Source: WLMZ01 sp031410915
GTDB taxonomy: Bacteria > Actinomycetota > Acidimicrobiia > Acidimicrobiales > Ilumatobacteraceae
Reading direction: 5' to 3'
DNA length: 64,000 nucleotides
Assembly: GCA_031410915.1 (NCBI GenBank)
Contig: JANNZY010000039.1
Span: forward strand, 1 to 64,000
In this document: piece after piece, positions 16,773-26,800 of the stretch
Layout of the letters: each line of letters begins with the position of its first letter
How positions within the stretch are numbered: position 1 is the first letter of the stretch
The notes under the pieces: generated by a model
What the model saw: the letters and a program-made list of their open reading frames with translations, nothing else
Told to the model about the DNA's origin: nothing
Database searches by the model: none
Position numbers and translations under genes: made by a program

Positions 16773-17665
16773 TACTCGGTCCTTCCTCTGTCGATGCCGG
16801 CGTTGGCTCTCGACAGCCCGTCACCGATCAGACCGGTGGCGATGGTGAGCACGGCGATTGCGATCGTCGGCAGCACGACACCCCATGGCTGCACGGCGAG
16901 CGCGAGCCGATTCTCCTGGATCATGGTGCCCCAGTTGGCGGCGTTCACGTCCGTGGAGAAGCCGAGGAACGCCAACGACGCGACGATACCGATCGAATAC
17001 GTGAGCCGCAGGTTGGCCTCGACGAGCAGCGGCGCACTCACGTTCGGCAGCAGCTCGGAGAGCAATATCCGAGACCGACTCTCGCCGAGCGCCTCGGCTG
17101 CGGCGACGAAGTCGCGTTCGACCACGACAACGGCCGCACCGCGGGTGACTCGGGCGATCCTCGGGGTCGTGGTGAGTGCGACGGTCGCGATGATCAGCCA
17201 CGTCTTGGGTCCGAGCGTGGTGATCGCGACGAGTGTCAGCAGCAGTGATGGCAAGGCAAGGATGATGTCGATCGAGCGCATCAGCAGTTCGTCAAGCTTG
17301 CCCCGGTTCAGCGCGCAGAAGAGCCCGATGGCGACACCGAAGACCAGCCCGAGCGCGGTCGCCACGATCGCGAACAGCAGGATCGACCGGCCACCGAGCA
17401 AGAAGCGCGACCACACGTCCTGGCCGAGTTTGTCGGTGCCGAACAGCAACCCTGCGACATCGGACTTGTTCGGCGCGCCGACGCCCTCGGTCTCGCCGTG
17501 GGGCGCGAACAGTGGGCCGACGAGGGCGACGCCGAGCACGATCGCGAGCAGAGCGAGTCCGATCCGGGTGCGCCACAGCCGCAGCGATCGCCGGAACACT
17601 CCTGCCGGGCGGGCACCGACCGCTTCGCCCAGCGGCGTGTCGACGATGCCGATCGCGGCCGTCAT
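16772..17665 (-). CDS. ABC transporter permease, DppC type
   Basis: 297-residue inner-membrane permease of the binding-protein-dependent (BPD) family. An N-terminal helix (LRLWRTRIGLALLAIVLGVAL) is followed by the periplasmic segment with GTDKLGQDVWSRFLLGGR, the DppC hallmark. Four to five more helices follow, with the EAA loop as FVAAAEALGESRSRIL. The ATG at 17665 overlaps the stop of the DppB-type permease (ATGA). Works with that permease as a heterodimer. The last hydrophobic helices hold GLIGDGL, the usual C-terminal signature. Confidence 0.93.
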   Translation of the reverse strand: MTAAIGIVDTPLGEAVGARPAGVFRRSLRLWRTRIGLALLAIVLGVALVGPLFAPHGETEGVGAPNKSDVAGLLFGTDKLGQDVWSRFLLGGRSILLFAIVATALGLVFGVAIGLFCALNRGKLDELLMRSIDIILALPSLLLTLVAITTLGPKTWLIIATVALTTTPRIARVTRGAAVVVVERDFVAAAEALGESRSRILLSELLPNVSAPLLVEANLRLTYSIGIVASLAFLGFSTDVNAANWGTMIQENRLALAVQPWGVVLPTIAIAVLTIATGLIGDGLSRANAGIDRGRTE

Positions 17666-18621
17666 GACAGCCGCGTCCGCAAGCGCGGGGTGACGAGGAT
17701 CGTGCCGACGTCGGCAAGCAGGTTGCAGACGACGTACACGGCCGCGATGAACATCGCGATGAACTGCACGACCGGAACGTTGTGGGCCGGGATCGCCTCG
17801 ATCAGCGCGCTGCCGATGCCCGGGTAGTTGTAGACCTTCTCGACGATCACGACCCCACCGAACAGGTACGCCAGGCTCAGCGCGATGACTTGGAACGTCG
17901 GTCCGATCGCGTTCGGCATCGCGTGCCGCCACAGCACCACTCGCGGCGACATGCCCTTCAGTCGGGCCATCTCGACGTAGTCGCTCTCGAGCACCTCGAT
18001 CATCGACGCGCGTGTGGCTCGAACGACGTATGGCAACACCACGAGCACGAGCGTCAACGTCGGCAGCACGAGTCCTTCGATGTCGTTCCACGGGCGGACA
18101 TCGCCACGCACGTTCGACACCGCCGGGAAGACGTGCCAGACCTTCACCGACAGGAGCAGCACGAGGAAGGTCGCCGTCACGAACTCGGGCAGCGCGGCGA
18201 GGACGAGTGACGTGTAGCTGCTCACACCGTCGAAGGCCTTGTCACGACGCAGCGCCGAGTACGCGCCGATGGCGAGCGACAGCGGGATCGAGACGACAGC
18301 CGCGATCACGACGAGGAACAGCGAATTGGCGACCCGCTCGCCCATGAAGCTCCAGATCCGGACCCCGTTGACGTACGACGTGCCGGGGTTGCCGCGCAGC
18401 AGATCCCACAGCCAGCCGAAGTACTGACGCAGCGCCGAACGATCCAAGCCGAGCTGCTTGCGCTTTCCGAGCAGCGTCGCCTTGACGGTTGCCTCTCGAC
18501 CGAGGATCGCCTTGGCCGGATCGCCGAGCAGCTGGGTCAGCAAGAACACGAGCACGGAGATGATGACGAGCGTGACAACGCCGAACAGGACCCGACGCAC
18601 GATGAACTTCGTTACTCCCAC
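17662..18621 (-). CDS. ABC transporter permease, DppB type
   Basis: 319 residues. N-terminal FIVRRVLFGVVTLVIISVLV is the standard first helix of DppB/OppB, followed by a periplasmic loop with KRKQLGLDRSALRQYF. The EAA motif reads YVEMARLKGMSPRVVLWRHA, then NAIGPTFQVIALSLAYLFGG and the closing PGIGSALIEAI. Start GTG at 18621; an 87-bp gap separates it from the binding-protein gene upstream. Second gene of the importer operon and translationally coupled to the DppC-type gene. The family imports peptides, nickel, opines or other small polar solutes; substrate is not evident. Confidence 0.93.
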   Translation of the reverse strand: MGVTKFIVRRVLFGVVTLVIISVLVFLLTQLLGDPAKAILGREATVKATLLGKRKQLGLDRSALRQYFGWLWDLLRGNPGTSYVNGVRIWSFMGERVANSLFLVVIAAVVSIPLSLAIGAYSALRRDKAFDGVSSYTSLVLAALPEFVTATFLVLLLSVKVWHVFPAVSNVRGDVRPWNDIEGLVLPTLTLVLVVLPYVVRATRASMIEVLESDYVEMARLKGMSPRVVLWRHAMPNAIGPTFQVIALSLAYLFGGVVIVEKVYNYPGIGSALIEAIPAHNVPVVQFIAMFIAAVYVVCNLLADVGTILVTPRLRTRLS

Positions 18622-18708
18622 GGACCACCCATCACTCTCGAGGCCGCACGCACGCCGACCCGGTCGATGTCGCCATTCGATCCGGACCGGCGTGCACGAG
18701 CGCCGGAC

Positions 18709-20412
18709 TCAGACGTCGAGCCAGATGTTCTGGAACCCCCGACCGAAGTGGTCGAGGTTGAGCACATTCGGCCGACCAACGAGGCCCTGCACCGACGAGT
18801 GGTAGGCGTCGAGCAAGCTGTTGAAGAAGGCGATGATGTCGCCGCCCGCTTCGTACTGCTCCTCCTGCATCTTGTGCATGATCTTGTAGCGCGCTTCGGG
18901 ATCGACCGTGGCCAACGCCTCGTTGTAATCGTCGGTGAACGAGCTGCCCTCCGGCGGCCAGTGCGTCTCGGGGTAGGTCGACGTCTTCAGGCTGCCGGCC
19001 GCGACCTGCGTCAGGTACGGCTTGGTGTTCCAGAAGCTGGTGGCGAACGTTCGCTTGGTGTACTCGTCGCCCCAGTACTCGCTTCCGAGGACCTGCACGT
19101 TCACCGTCACGCCTGCGGCCTTGGCCTGGTCGGCGAACACGGCGGCCATTTCGGCCAGTCCCGCAGTGTCATTCGGGGCGAAAAGGTCGATCGTCAAGTC
19201 CGCCTGGCCGGCATCCTGGAGCAGCGCCTTGGCCGCGTCGATGTCCTGCACGCGCTGGGGAAGGTCGCCGGCGTATCCCGCGTCGAACGGCGAGTAGAGA
19301 TCGTTCGCGACGCGGCCGTAGCCCGACAGGACCCGCTCGACCATTTCGTCGCGGTCGACGATGAGACGCATCGCCTGGCGGACCCGGACATCGTCGAACG
19401 GTGCCTGGTCGATGGCCATCGTGATCGGGAGGTAGCTGCCGGCCTGCGATTCGAGGATCTTGTAGTTGCTTGCGGACTCGATCGTGGAGACCTGTGCGAA
19501 CGGCACGTCGGCGATCACGTCGACTTGACCGGACAAGAGCGCGTTGACGAGTGCCGTTGCGTCGGCGAAGTCGATGATGTTGACGGCGTCGAGGTAGGGC
19601 TTGCCCGGCTTCCAGTAGTTGGCGAACTTCTCGTGCACGCTCTCCGAACCCGGCGTGAAGCTGGTCAGCTTGAATGGGCCGGTGCCGACCTGCTCGGGAT
19701 CTTCACGCGTGTAGCCAACAGGCACGATGCCGGTGGCGTACTGCGCGATCGCGTCCAGGAACGTCACGACGGCCTGGGTCAGCTGGATCTGCACGGTTCG
19801 CCCGTCGAGCTTGGTGATGCCGCTCGGCTCGAGCAGTGTCTGCAGGGCCGGCGACAGGCCGAGATCTTTGTCGATCAAGCGTTGGAACGAGTACACGACG
19901 TCATCGGCAGTCAACGTCTTGCCGTTGTGGAACTCGATGCCGTCGCGAATGGTGATGATGTAGGTGTCTGCCGCCTTGGCCTCGACCGACTCGGCCAGAC
20001 CTTCGTCGTAGCCGATCTCGAACTTGTCGTTGTAGGTGACGAGGGTCTCCCAACCAGTCACGAGGCGAGCGATGTCGGGCTTGGCGACGATGTACTGGCC
20101 GTCGATCAAGTCGTTCGTCCCACCGATCACGCCGACGCGCAACGTACCGCCCGTCTTGACGTCGCCCGTCGCAGCCAGCGTCGTGTCGCTGGCGGGCAGG
20201 GTCTGCGGCGTCGCCGACCCGCCGGTGGTCGCGACCGAGTCGGCCGTGGTCGGCGCAGTGCTGCCGCCCGACGTGGTGGCCGTCGAGCCCGATGACGTCT
20301 TGTTGTCGTCGCTTCCACAGGCGGCGAGGCCGAGCGCCGCGCTTCCCATCAACACTGTGCGGCGGCTGAACCGGCTCGGCAGCCAGATCATCCTTGGATT
20401 CTCTCCAGCCAT
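18709..20412 (-). CDS. ABC transporter substrate-binding lipoprotein (SBP family 5)
   Basis: 567 residues. The N-terminus combines a twin-arginine-like FSRRTVLMGSAALGLAACG with a lipobox LAAC, so a Tat-exported lipoprotein is likely. A Ser/Thr/Gly-rich tether (residues ~35-70) leads to the family 5 fold: FHNGKTLTADDVVYSFQR, GTGPFKLTSFTPGSE, and VRQAMRLIVDRDEMVERV. Binds the solute outside the membrane and delivers it to the permeases. ATG at 20412 has GGGGGAG six bases upstream, so this start is firm. First gene of the operon. Its position between the carnitine genes and choline-sulfatase makes a quaternary amine or sulfate ester a candidate ligand, but family 5 proteins are mostly peptide binders. 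Confidence 0.92.
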   Translation of the reverse strand: MAGENPRMIWLPSRFSRRTVLMGSAALGLAACGSDDNKTSSGSTATTSGGSTAPTTADSVATTGGSATPQTLPASDTTLAATGDVKTGGTLRVGVIGGTNDLIDGQYIVAKPDIARLVTGWETLVTYNDKFEIGYDEGLAESVEAKAADTYIITIRDGIEFHNGKTLTADDVVYSFQRLIDKDLGLSPALQTLLEPSGITKLDGRTVQIQLTQAVVTFLDAIAQYATGIVPVGYTREDPEQVGTGPFKLTSFTPGSESVHEKFANYWKPGKPYLDAVNIIDFADATALVNALLSGQVDVIADVPFAQVSTIESASNYKILESQAGSYLPITMAIDQAPFDDVRVRQAMRLIVDRDEMVERVLSGYGRVANDLYSPFDAGYAGDLPQRVQDIDAAKALLQDAGQADLTIDLFAPNDTAGLAEMAAVFADQAKAAGVTVNVQVLGSEYWGDEYTKRTFATSFWNTKPYLTQVAAGSLKTSTYPETHWPPEGSSFTDDYNEALATVDPEARYKIMHKMQEEQYEAGGDIIAFFNSLLDAYHSSVQGLVGRPNVLNLDHFGRGFQNIWLDV

Positions 20413-20545
20413 GGGTGAACTCCCCCTGTCTCGCTGACGGCTCCCCCGTCATCCAGTGCAGCGAACCATAACGCAGGCGATCAGGGCAGTGCGACCAACT
20501 CTTTCCGATGGGCGAGATTCTTCCGCACTACGGTTTTACTATTCG

Positions 20546-22078
20546 TCAACCCGAAAGGCGACGACCGGTCTCGACGTCGTTCAAGTCGAGGTGATTGCGC
20601 ATGTACTGCTGCGCTGCGTCGACAGACGGCTGATGGTCCCACGCCGTGTGCCGGCCGCGTCGCAACGCGGTGTCAACGGTGCGTCGAGCGTGCTGGTTCG
20701 CCACCACTGCGGCGCGCAGCTCGGCCGGATTCCAGCGTGCCCGCACCTCGGCCTCGAACGCAGCCACGGTCGCACCGTGCTTCGGATCGGCTGCGAGGTT
20801 GGTCAGCTCGTGCGGATCAACCGCGAGATCGAACAGCTGCGGCGGGTCGGCTTCGCAGAACACGAACTTCAGCGAGCCGCGACGGATCATCAGGATCGGG
20901 GCGATCGCGCCTTCGCCGAGGTACTCGCCGTAGACCGTGCGATCCGGCTCGCGGTGGCCGTGCAGCAACGGAACGAGGCTCGCCCCATCGGCGATCTCCG
21001 ATGCCGGCGCACCGGCCAGGTCGAGCATCGTCGGCAACAGGTCGAGCAGTGACACGTTCTCGCCGACGCGTGCTGGAGCGATGCCGGGTCCGGCGACGAT
21101 CAACGGGATGCGGCTCGCGCCTTCGAAGAAGTTCATCTTGTACCAGAGCCCACGCTCGCCGAGCATGTCGCCGTGGTCGGCTGTGAAGATCACGACCGTG
21201 TCGTCGGCCATGCCGCAGGAGGTCAAGGTAGCCAGCAGTTCGGCGACCCAGTCGTCGACGTACGCGACCGACGCGTAGTAGGCGTGGCGTGCGTTGCGAA
21301 CGTGATCGTCGGTGATCTCGACGCGGTCCATGTCGCTGACGTTGCGCAGCCGCCGGCTGTGCGGGTCGAGCCGGTCGACCGGCAGCGGCCCGACCGCGGG
21401 AAGGTCGATGGAATCGTGGTCGTAGCGATCCCAGTAGCGGCGGCGCATCGCGTACGGATCGTGGGGGTGCGTGAACGACGCCGTCAGCAACCATGGCCGA
21501 TCGTCAGCGCTACGGGCGAGGTCGCGCAGCTTGCGCACGGCTCGGAACCCGACCTCGTCGTCGTAGTCCAGCTGGTTCGTCGCTTCCGCGATCCCCGCGT
21601 TGAGGACGCTGTCCATGTTGTGGAACCACCAGTCGAAGCGCCCGTCCGCGTCGTCCCAATTCGGCGTCCATCCGAAGTCGGCCGGGTAGATGTCGGTGGT
21701 CAGGCGCTCCTCGAAGCCGTGCAGTTGATCGGGCCCGACGAAGTGCATCTTGCCCGCGAGGCACGTCTGATAGCCCGCCGTGCGCAGGTGATGAGCGAAG
21801 GTCGGGATCGACGCGGCGAACTCTGACGCATTGTCGTAGGCACCGATGCGCGAGTTGCGCTGGCCGGACATCATCGTGAACCGCGCCGGCGCGCACAGCG
21901 GACTGTTGCTGTACATCGATTCGAACTGGACACCGGCGTCGGCCAGCCGCTGCAAGGCCGGAGCCTGCACGACGGGGTGCCCGTAGCTCGGCAGGAACGA
22001 TGCCGCGAGCTGGTCGGCCATCACGAAGAGGAAGTTCGGTCGTCCCCCAGTGCCGTTCGACGAGGTGGTGATGCTCAT
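20546..22078 (-). CDS. betC: Choline-sulfatase
   Basis: 510-residue type I sulfatase hydrolysing choline-O-sulfate to choline and sulfate. The N-terminus NFLFVMADQLAASFLPSYG carries metal-binding residues. The formylglycine motif is CAPAR in NSPLCAPARFTMMSGQR. Stretches specific to choline-sulfatase follow: GKMHFVGPDQLHGFEERLTT, DIYPADFGWTPNW, FTADHGDMLGERGLWYKM, and the C-terminal cap helix WDHQPSVDAAQQYMRNH. Length equals that of known BetC. No betA/betB genes are in the window. Same strand as the importer operon, 133 bp upstream of its first gene, so possibly co-regulated. Divergent from the carboxylase gene by 91 bp. Confidence 0.9.
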   Translation of the reverse strand: MSITTSSNGTGGRPNFLFVMADQLAASFLPSYGHPVVQAPALQRLADAGVQFESMYSNSPLCAPARFTMMSGQRNSRIGAYDNASEFAASIPTFAHHLRTAGYQTCLAGKMHFVGPDQLHGFEERLTTDIYPADFGWTPNWDDADGRFDWWFHNMDSVLNAGIAEATNQLDYDDEVGFRAVRKLRDLARSADDRPWLLTASFTHPHDPYAMRRRYWDRYDHDSIDLPAVGPLPVDRLDPHSRRLRNVSDMDRVEITDDHVRNARHAYYASVAYVDDWVAELLATLTSCGMADDTVVIFTADHGDMLGERGLWYKMNFFEGASRIPLIVAGPGIAPARVGENVSLLDLLPTMLDLAGAPASEIADGASLVPLLHGHREPDRTVYGEYLGEGAIAPILMIRRGSLKFVFCEADPPQLFDLAVDPHELTNLAADPKHGATVAAFEAEVRARWNPAELRAAVVANQHARRTVDTALRRGRHTAWDHQPSVDAAQQYMRNHLDLNDVETGRRLSG

Positions 22079-22169
22079 TGCGGTTGCACGCTACTGACGG
22101 GTCGGGGCCGCCGGGGAGATCACCAGCTACGGTGATCCGACCAGTCGATCGGTTTCGAGAGGGGACGCC

Positions 22170-23693
22170 GTGACCACGTCGGATCACGAGCAACGAACGG
22201 AGCGGGCGCTCGCCGGCAACCTTGCTCGCGAGGGCGAGAAGCTGGCCCGCCAGAGCAAGCTGTTCGTCCGCGACCGCATTGCCTTGTTGATCGACGCCGG
22301 AACCTTCGTCGAGGACGGACTGCTTGCCAACACGATGGCGACCGACCTCCCGGCCGACGGCGTGGTGACCGGAATCGGGCGCGTCGGCGGGCGACCGGTC
22401 TACGTCGTGGCCAACGATCCCACCGTCAAGGCCGGGTCCTGGGGCGCGCGGACCGTGGAGAAGATGGTGCGCGCCACCGAGTACGCGCTGCGTCACGAGC
22501 TGCCGATCTTCTGGTTCATCGACTCAGCCGGGGCGCGGATCACCGACCAGGTCGACCTGTTCCCTGGCCGGCGGGGCGCGGGCCGCATCTTCTCCAACCA
22601 GATCAAGCTGTCCGGCAAGGCCCCGCAGATCTGCTGCCTGTTCGGTCCGTCGGCCGCGGGCGGCGCGTACATCCCGGCGTTTTGCGACGTCGTGATCATG
22701 GTCGAGGGCAACGCCTCGATGTATCTCGGTTCGCCGCGCATGGCCCAAGAGGTGATCGGCGAGGACGTGACATTGGAGGAGATGGGCGGCGCCCGGATGC
22801 ACGCCACCGTGTCGGGGTGCGGCGACAACCTCGCCGTCGACGACGCCGACGCGATCGAGCAGGCCAAGCAGCTCTTCAGCTACCTGCCGTCGTCGTGGCG
22901 TTCCGCCCCGGAGCCAATCCAGCCCGACGAGCCGGTGCGCGCGCTGACCCGGGCGGCGTTACCCGAAGCAGACTCGGCCGGCTACGACATGCATCGCGTC
23001 GTCGAGGGCATCGTCGATGCCGACACGTTCTTCGCTGTCAAGCCCTTGTTCGCACCGGAACTGATCACCGGCTTCGCCCGCCTCGACGGCCACACGGTCG
23101 GCATCGTCGCCAACAACCCGATGCACAAAGGCGGTGTGCTGTTCGGCGACTCGGCCGACAAGGCTGCGCGCTTCATCTGGATGTGCGACGCATACAACGT
23201 TCCGCTCGTCTTCCTGGCCGACGTGCCCGGCTTCATGATCGGCACCCAGGTCGAACGGCAAGGCATCATCCGCCACGGGGCGAAGATGGTCACTGCGGTC
23301 ACCGAAGCGACCGTGCCGAAGATCTGTGTCGTCGTGCGCAAGGCGTACGGTGCCGGGTTGTACGCGATGAGCGGTCCGGCGTTCGACCCGCTCGCCACGC
23401 TGGCACTGCCGACCGCGAAGATCGCGGTGATGGGTCCCGAGGCCGCGGTGAACGCCGTGTTCGCCAACAAGATCGCGGCGATCGACGACCCCGTCCAGCG
23501 TGCCGCCTTCGTCGACGCTCGCCGGCGCGAATACGAAGAGGACGTCGACCTGTTCCGCCTCGCCAGCGAGTTGGTCATCGACGCCGTCGTGGCCTTCGAA
23601 TCATTGCGCACCGAGCTGATCACTCGCTTCGCCAGCGCAGATCCCGACGACCGTGACGCTGTCCACAAGCGCCACGCGGTCTACATGGGTTGA
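22170..23693 (+). CDS. Acyl-CoA carboxylase beta subunit (carboxyltransferase)
   Basis: 507 residues of the propionyl/methylcrotonyl-CoA carboxylase beta family, which moves CO2 from carboxybiotin to an acyl-CoA. The N-terminal half has VGGRPVYVVANDPTVKAGSW, FIDSAGARI, FGPSAAGGAYIPA and GSPRMAQEV. The C-terminal half has GIVANNPMHKGGVLFGDSAD, FLADVPGFMIG, RHGAKMVTAVTEATVPK and RKAYGAGLYAM. The FLADVPGFMIG and KAYGAGLYAM segments hold the oxyanion-hole regions. GTG start at 22170. There is no biotin-carrier or biotin carboxylase gene next to it, so the alpha subunit is elsewhere. Whether the acyl-CoA is propionyl, acetyl or branched cannot be told by eye. Confidence 0.9.
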   Translation: MTTSDHEQRTERALAGNLAREGEKLARQSKLFVRDRIALLIDAGTFVEDGLLANTMATDLPADGVVTGIGRVGGRPVYVVANDPTVKAGSWGARTVEKMVRATEYALRHELPIFWFIDSAGARITDQVDLFPGRRGAGRIFSNQIKLSGKAPQICCLFGPSAAGGAYIPAFCDVVIMVEGNASMYLGSPRMAQEVIGEDVTLEEMGGARMHATVSGCGDNLAVDDADAIEQAKQLFSYLPSSWRSAPEPIQPDEPVRALTRAALPEADSAGYDMHRVVEGIVDADTFFAVKPLFAPELITGFARLDGHTVGIVANNPMHKGGVLFGDSADKAARFIWMCDAYNVPLVFLADVPGFMIGTQVERQGIIRHGAKMVTAVTEATVPKICVVVRKAYGAGLYAMSGPAFDPLATLALPTAKIAVMGPEAAVNAVFANKIAAIDDPVQRAAFVDARRREYEEDVDLFRLASELVIDAVVAFESLRTELITRFASADPDDRDAVHKRHAVYMG

Positions 23694-23735
23694 TCGAACG
23701 TGGTTCGCAGACGCGAACCCGGGGTACAAACGGTC

Positions 23736-23870
23736 ATGTCTGATCCGAACCCGCTCGATCCCTCTCATCCGGATCCACTCGTCCCGCCGATCCCACCGGT
23801 GCAACCGGGGCCGAACCCAGACCCGCCCGTTCCCGTGCCACAGGCGGCATCGAGTGCGCCCGAACGTTAG
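23736..23870 (+). CDS. Candidate 44-residue proline-rich small protein
   Basis: ATG at 23736 opens a 44-codon frame ending TAG at 23870: 17 of 44 residues are Pro, in DPxxP units (SDPNPLDPSHPDP, then PGPNPDPPVPVP). It follows the carboxylase gene by 42 bp on the same strand and overlaps the last bases of the convergent rhamnosidase gene by 4 nt. The ribosome site is weak. No hydrophobic segment. The regular DP/NP spacing suggests real coding selection, but this length can arise by chance in GC-rich DNA. No known family recognised. Confidence 0.4.
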   Translation: MSDPNPLDPSHPDPLVPPIPPVQPGPNPDPPVPVPQAASSAPER

Positions 23871-26800
23871 GTCGCTGCGGACACGCTCATCTCGGCGAGT
23901 GCCATCGAATACGTTGTGCCGTACAGCCGTGCCAGCTTGCTGACCAGGATGCGGACGTAACGTCCGCTCGCTGTGCCCGTGAACCGTTGCGGCGTCGCGC
24001 CGGGGTTCGGGTAGTCCGTCGCTGAGCGGTCGGTCAGGATCGTGACCACGTCGAACGACGGCGAGTCCGAGACCTGAATCACGAACCGGACCGGGAAGCC
24101 GAATCCGCCGTTGGCCGGATACAGCGTCACTGCCCCGACGGGCTGCGACGAGCCGAGATCGAGGACCGCCCATTCCTGCTGCAGGGGGTTTGAGTTGCGG
24201 TCGGTGCTGTGGTAGCCGCCCAAGCTGGTGGTGCTCGTCGCGATGCCATCGGTGAGAGCGGCCGGTGCCCAGGTGCCGTATCCGGTCGCTGACCGCACCG
24301 TGACCGGTCGCCCGAGCGCACGGTCGGTCGTCGCGCGACCGACCGTGAAGACGTATGTGCCCGAACCGACCGAGTACCGGACCGACCCGGGGTCGGTCGA
24401 CAGGTAGGCGAGGCCGGGTTGCGGTGCGTTGCGCACTCCGCTCTCGTAGATCAGCGCCCCGCTCTCTCGGATCGTGACCTGCTCGCCGCCCGGGCGCGGG
24501 ATCGCGACCGTGGCGTGGCTGTTCACGGGCACGGTGACGGAGTAGGTCAAGTTGTCGCCGCTTCGCGTCCACTCACTCGACACCGGGCCGCGCACGGTCT
24601 GCACCGTTGCCGAGGCGCTGGATCCGGTGCCCTCGATCTGTGGGGCGAAGATGATGTCGTGGTACCCGCCCTGCCCTGCGCCCGGCTGTGGCTGGATGCC
24701 CGCGGCATAACCGTAGAACCACTCGCCGGGCGCGCCACCGTACGCCGGCTGGTTGAGCGAGTTGACGTTCGAGCTGTCCAGTCCGCCCCACCACTCCCAG
24801 ATCGTTCCCGGGCCATGAGCGAGCATGAATCCGAAGCTCGGCTTGTCCGTCTTGTCCAGATAGCCGGCAACCAGATCGGCCCGACCGTGCTCGGACAGGA
24901 CCCGCATCACCTGCTGCAGGCCGATGATGCCCCCGTCGAGGTGACCTCCACGAGCCACGACGTCAGTGACGATCGCCGCGAACGCGATGTCGAGGTACTG
25001 AGGCGGCACGATGCCCATCTCGAGTGCGACAGCGTTGGCCACCTGGCCGGTCCCGAAGGTGTGCGTGGTGGGATTCAGGTACGCAGCTTGGATGGCATCG
25101 ACGAGCGGCTTCACGGCGTTGGTGAAAGCCGTCGCGTCGGCTCCGTAGCCGAGCAGCGTGGCCATCGAGGCCGCGTTGCGCAACGCCTCGACGTACAGCC
25201 CGGTGTACAGCAGGGGTAACGGAACCGAGGTGAAGGCCGGGAGCCAGTCGCCGTACGCACCGGTCCCGCTGCGTGACGTCGCCTCGATCAGTCCCCGGTT
25301 GCTCAAGATGCTCCGCACGAAACCGATCCACGCCTTCGTCGCTGCGTAGTTGTCGGCCACGATGCGCCGGTTGCCGGTGTACTGGTAGGTGCGCCACGTG
25401 ATCATCGGCAGGGTGGCGCCCCACGCGACGTCGTCGCTGTATCCGCCGGTGTCGGTGTAGGGGTTGAAGTCGCGCACCGCGCCCGTGGCTGATTGACCGG
25501 TACGAATGTCCGCCATGAACTTCTCGTACAACGCGGCCATGTCTCCGGCGTCGAAGTCGTACAGCGCGGCATCGGCGGTCACGGTCGCATCCGCACCCCA
25601 ACCACGTCGTTCGCGGTTGGGGTTGTCCTCGGGTACGGAGTGCAGAGTGTTGAGCCGCGTGCGCCGCTGTGCGTCGTCGATGGCCGTGAACATTGGATCC
25701 GAGCTGACGAACTCTCCGGCCGAGCGGACATCGTCGTGCACGACCTCGGCGACCAAGGTCGGTGCCGTAGGCACGGCCCGTACCGTGCCCCTGATCTCTG
25801 CGTACCGAAAGCCTTTCACATCGAACTGCGTGGTGTGGGTGATGGCGCCCGTCTGGGAGAATCGGAACGTGTCCGTCTGCGGCCGGTAGTTGACGACCTC
25901 GCCGGTCGAGCTCAGGTGTTCGCCGTAGATGATCTGCATGATGTCGCCGGCCTGCACGCTCGTGGTGAGGCGGGTCCAGCCGGCGATGTTCCGCCCGAAG
26001 TCGACGACGTAGGCCGTCGCGCCCGGCGTGCGCGAGTCGGGTACCGCGGTGACCGACTGCCCCGGCAACGTCGCAATCACGCGGGCGGGCGGCGCGACGG
26101 TGGGTTCGAGCGTCGCCGACACAGGGCTGCTCGGTGCGGTCACAGCCCCCCAGGAGGCGTCATTGAAGCCCACTCGGTCCCAGCCCGACTTCTCCAGCGT
26201 CTGCGTGTAGTTCTCGCCGACGTACGAGTTGATGTACGCAACCACAGGGCCCGCAGCGGTCCGCCATGAGGGGCCGGTTCCGATCGTTGCGGTGCCGCCG
26301 TCGGAGTAGGTGACGATCAGCTGCGCTCGGGCCCGCGGCGGCAGGTCCTGGTAGCCAGTGGTGCCGTAGTGGCCGCTGACGAGAGTCATGCCGATGGCGT
26401 TCCGGCCCTCGACGAGCATGCTGGTGACGTCGTAGGTGCGAACGAGGACACGCTTGTCCCAGGTGGTCCACATCGGCTCGAGCAGATTGCCGGGGACTTC
26501 GGCGCCATTGATGCGGGTGCGGTACATGCCCTGTGCGGTCGCGTAGAGCCGGGCCGACGCGATCGGCTTGGTGAGGTCGAACTCGGAGCGGTACAAGTTG
26601 CCGTTGGCGCCCTGGATCCAGCTCGCCGTCCAGTCGGAGGCAGAGAGCAGCCCTGTCTCGAAGGGCTGGGGCGACGCGTAGGTGGAGGCGACACCGTCTT
26701 TGTCCCAGGTGCGGACAGTCCAGTAGTAGCGGGTCGCACTGGACAGTGCCGGGCCGGTGTAGTTGACCGCGACGGATTCGTCGGAGCTGACCGTGCCGCT

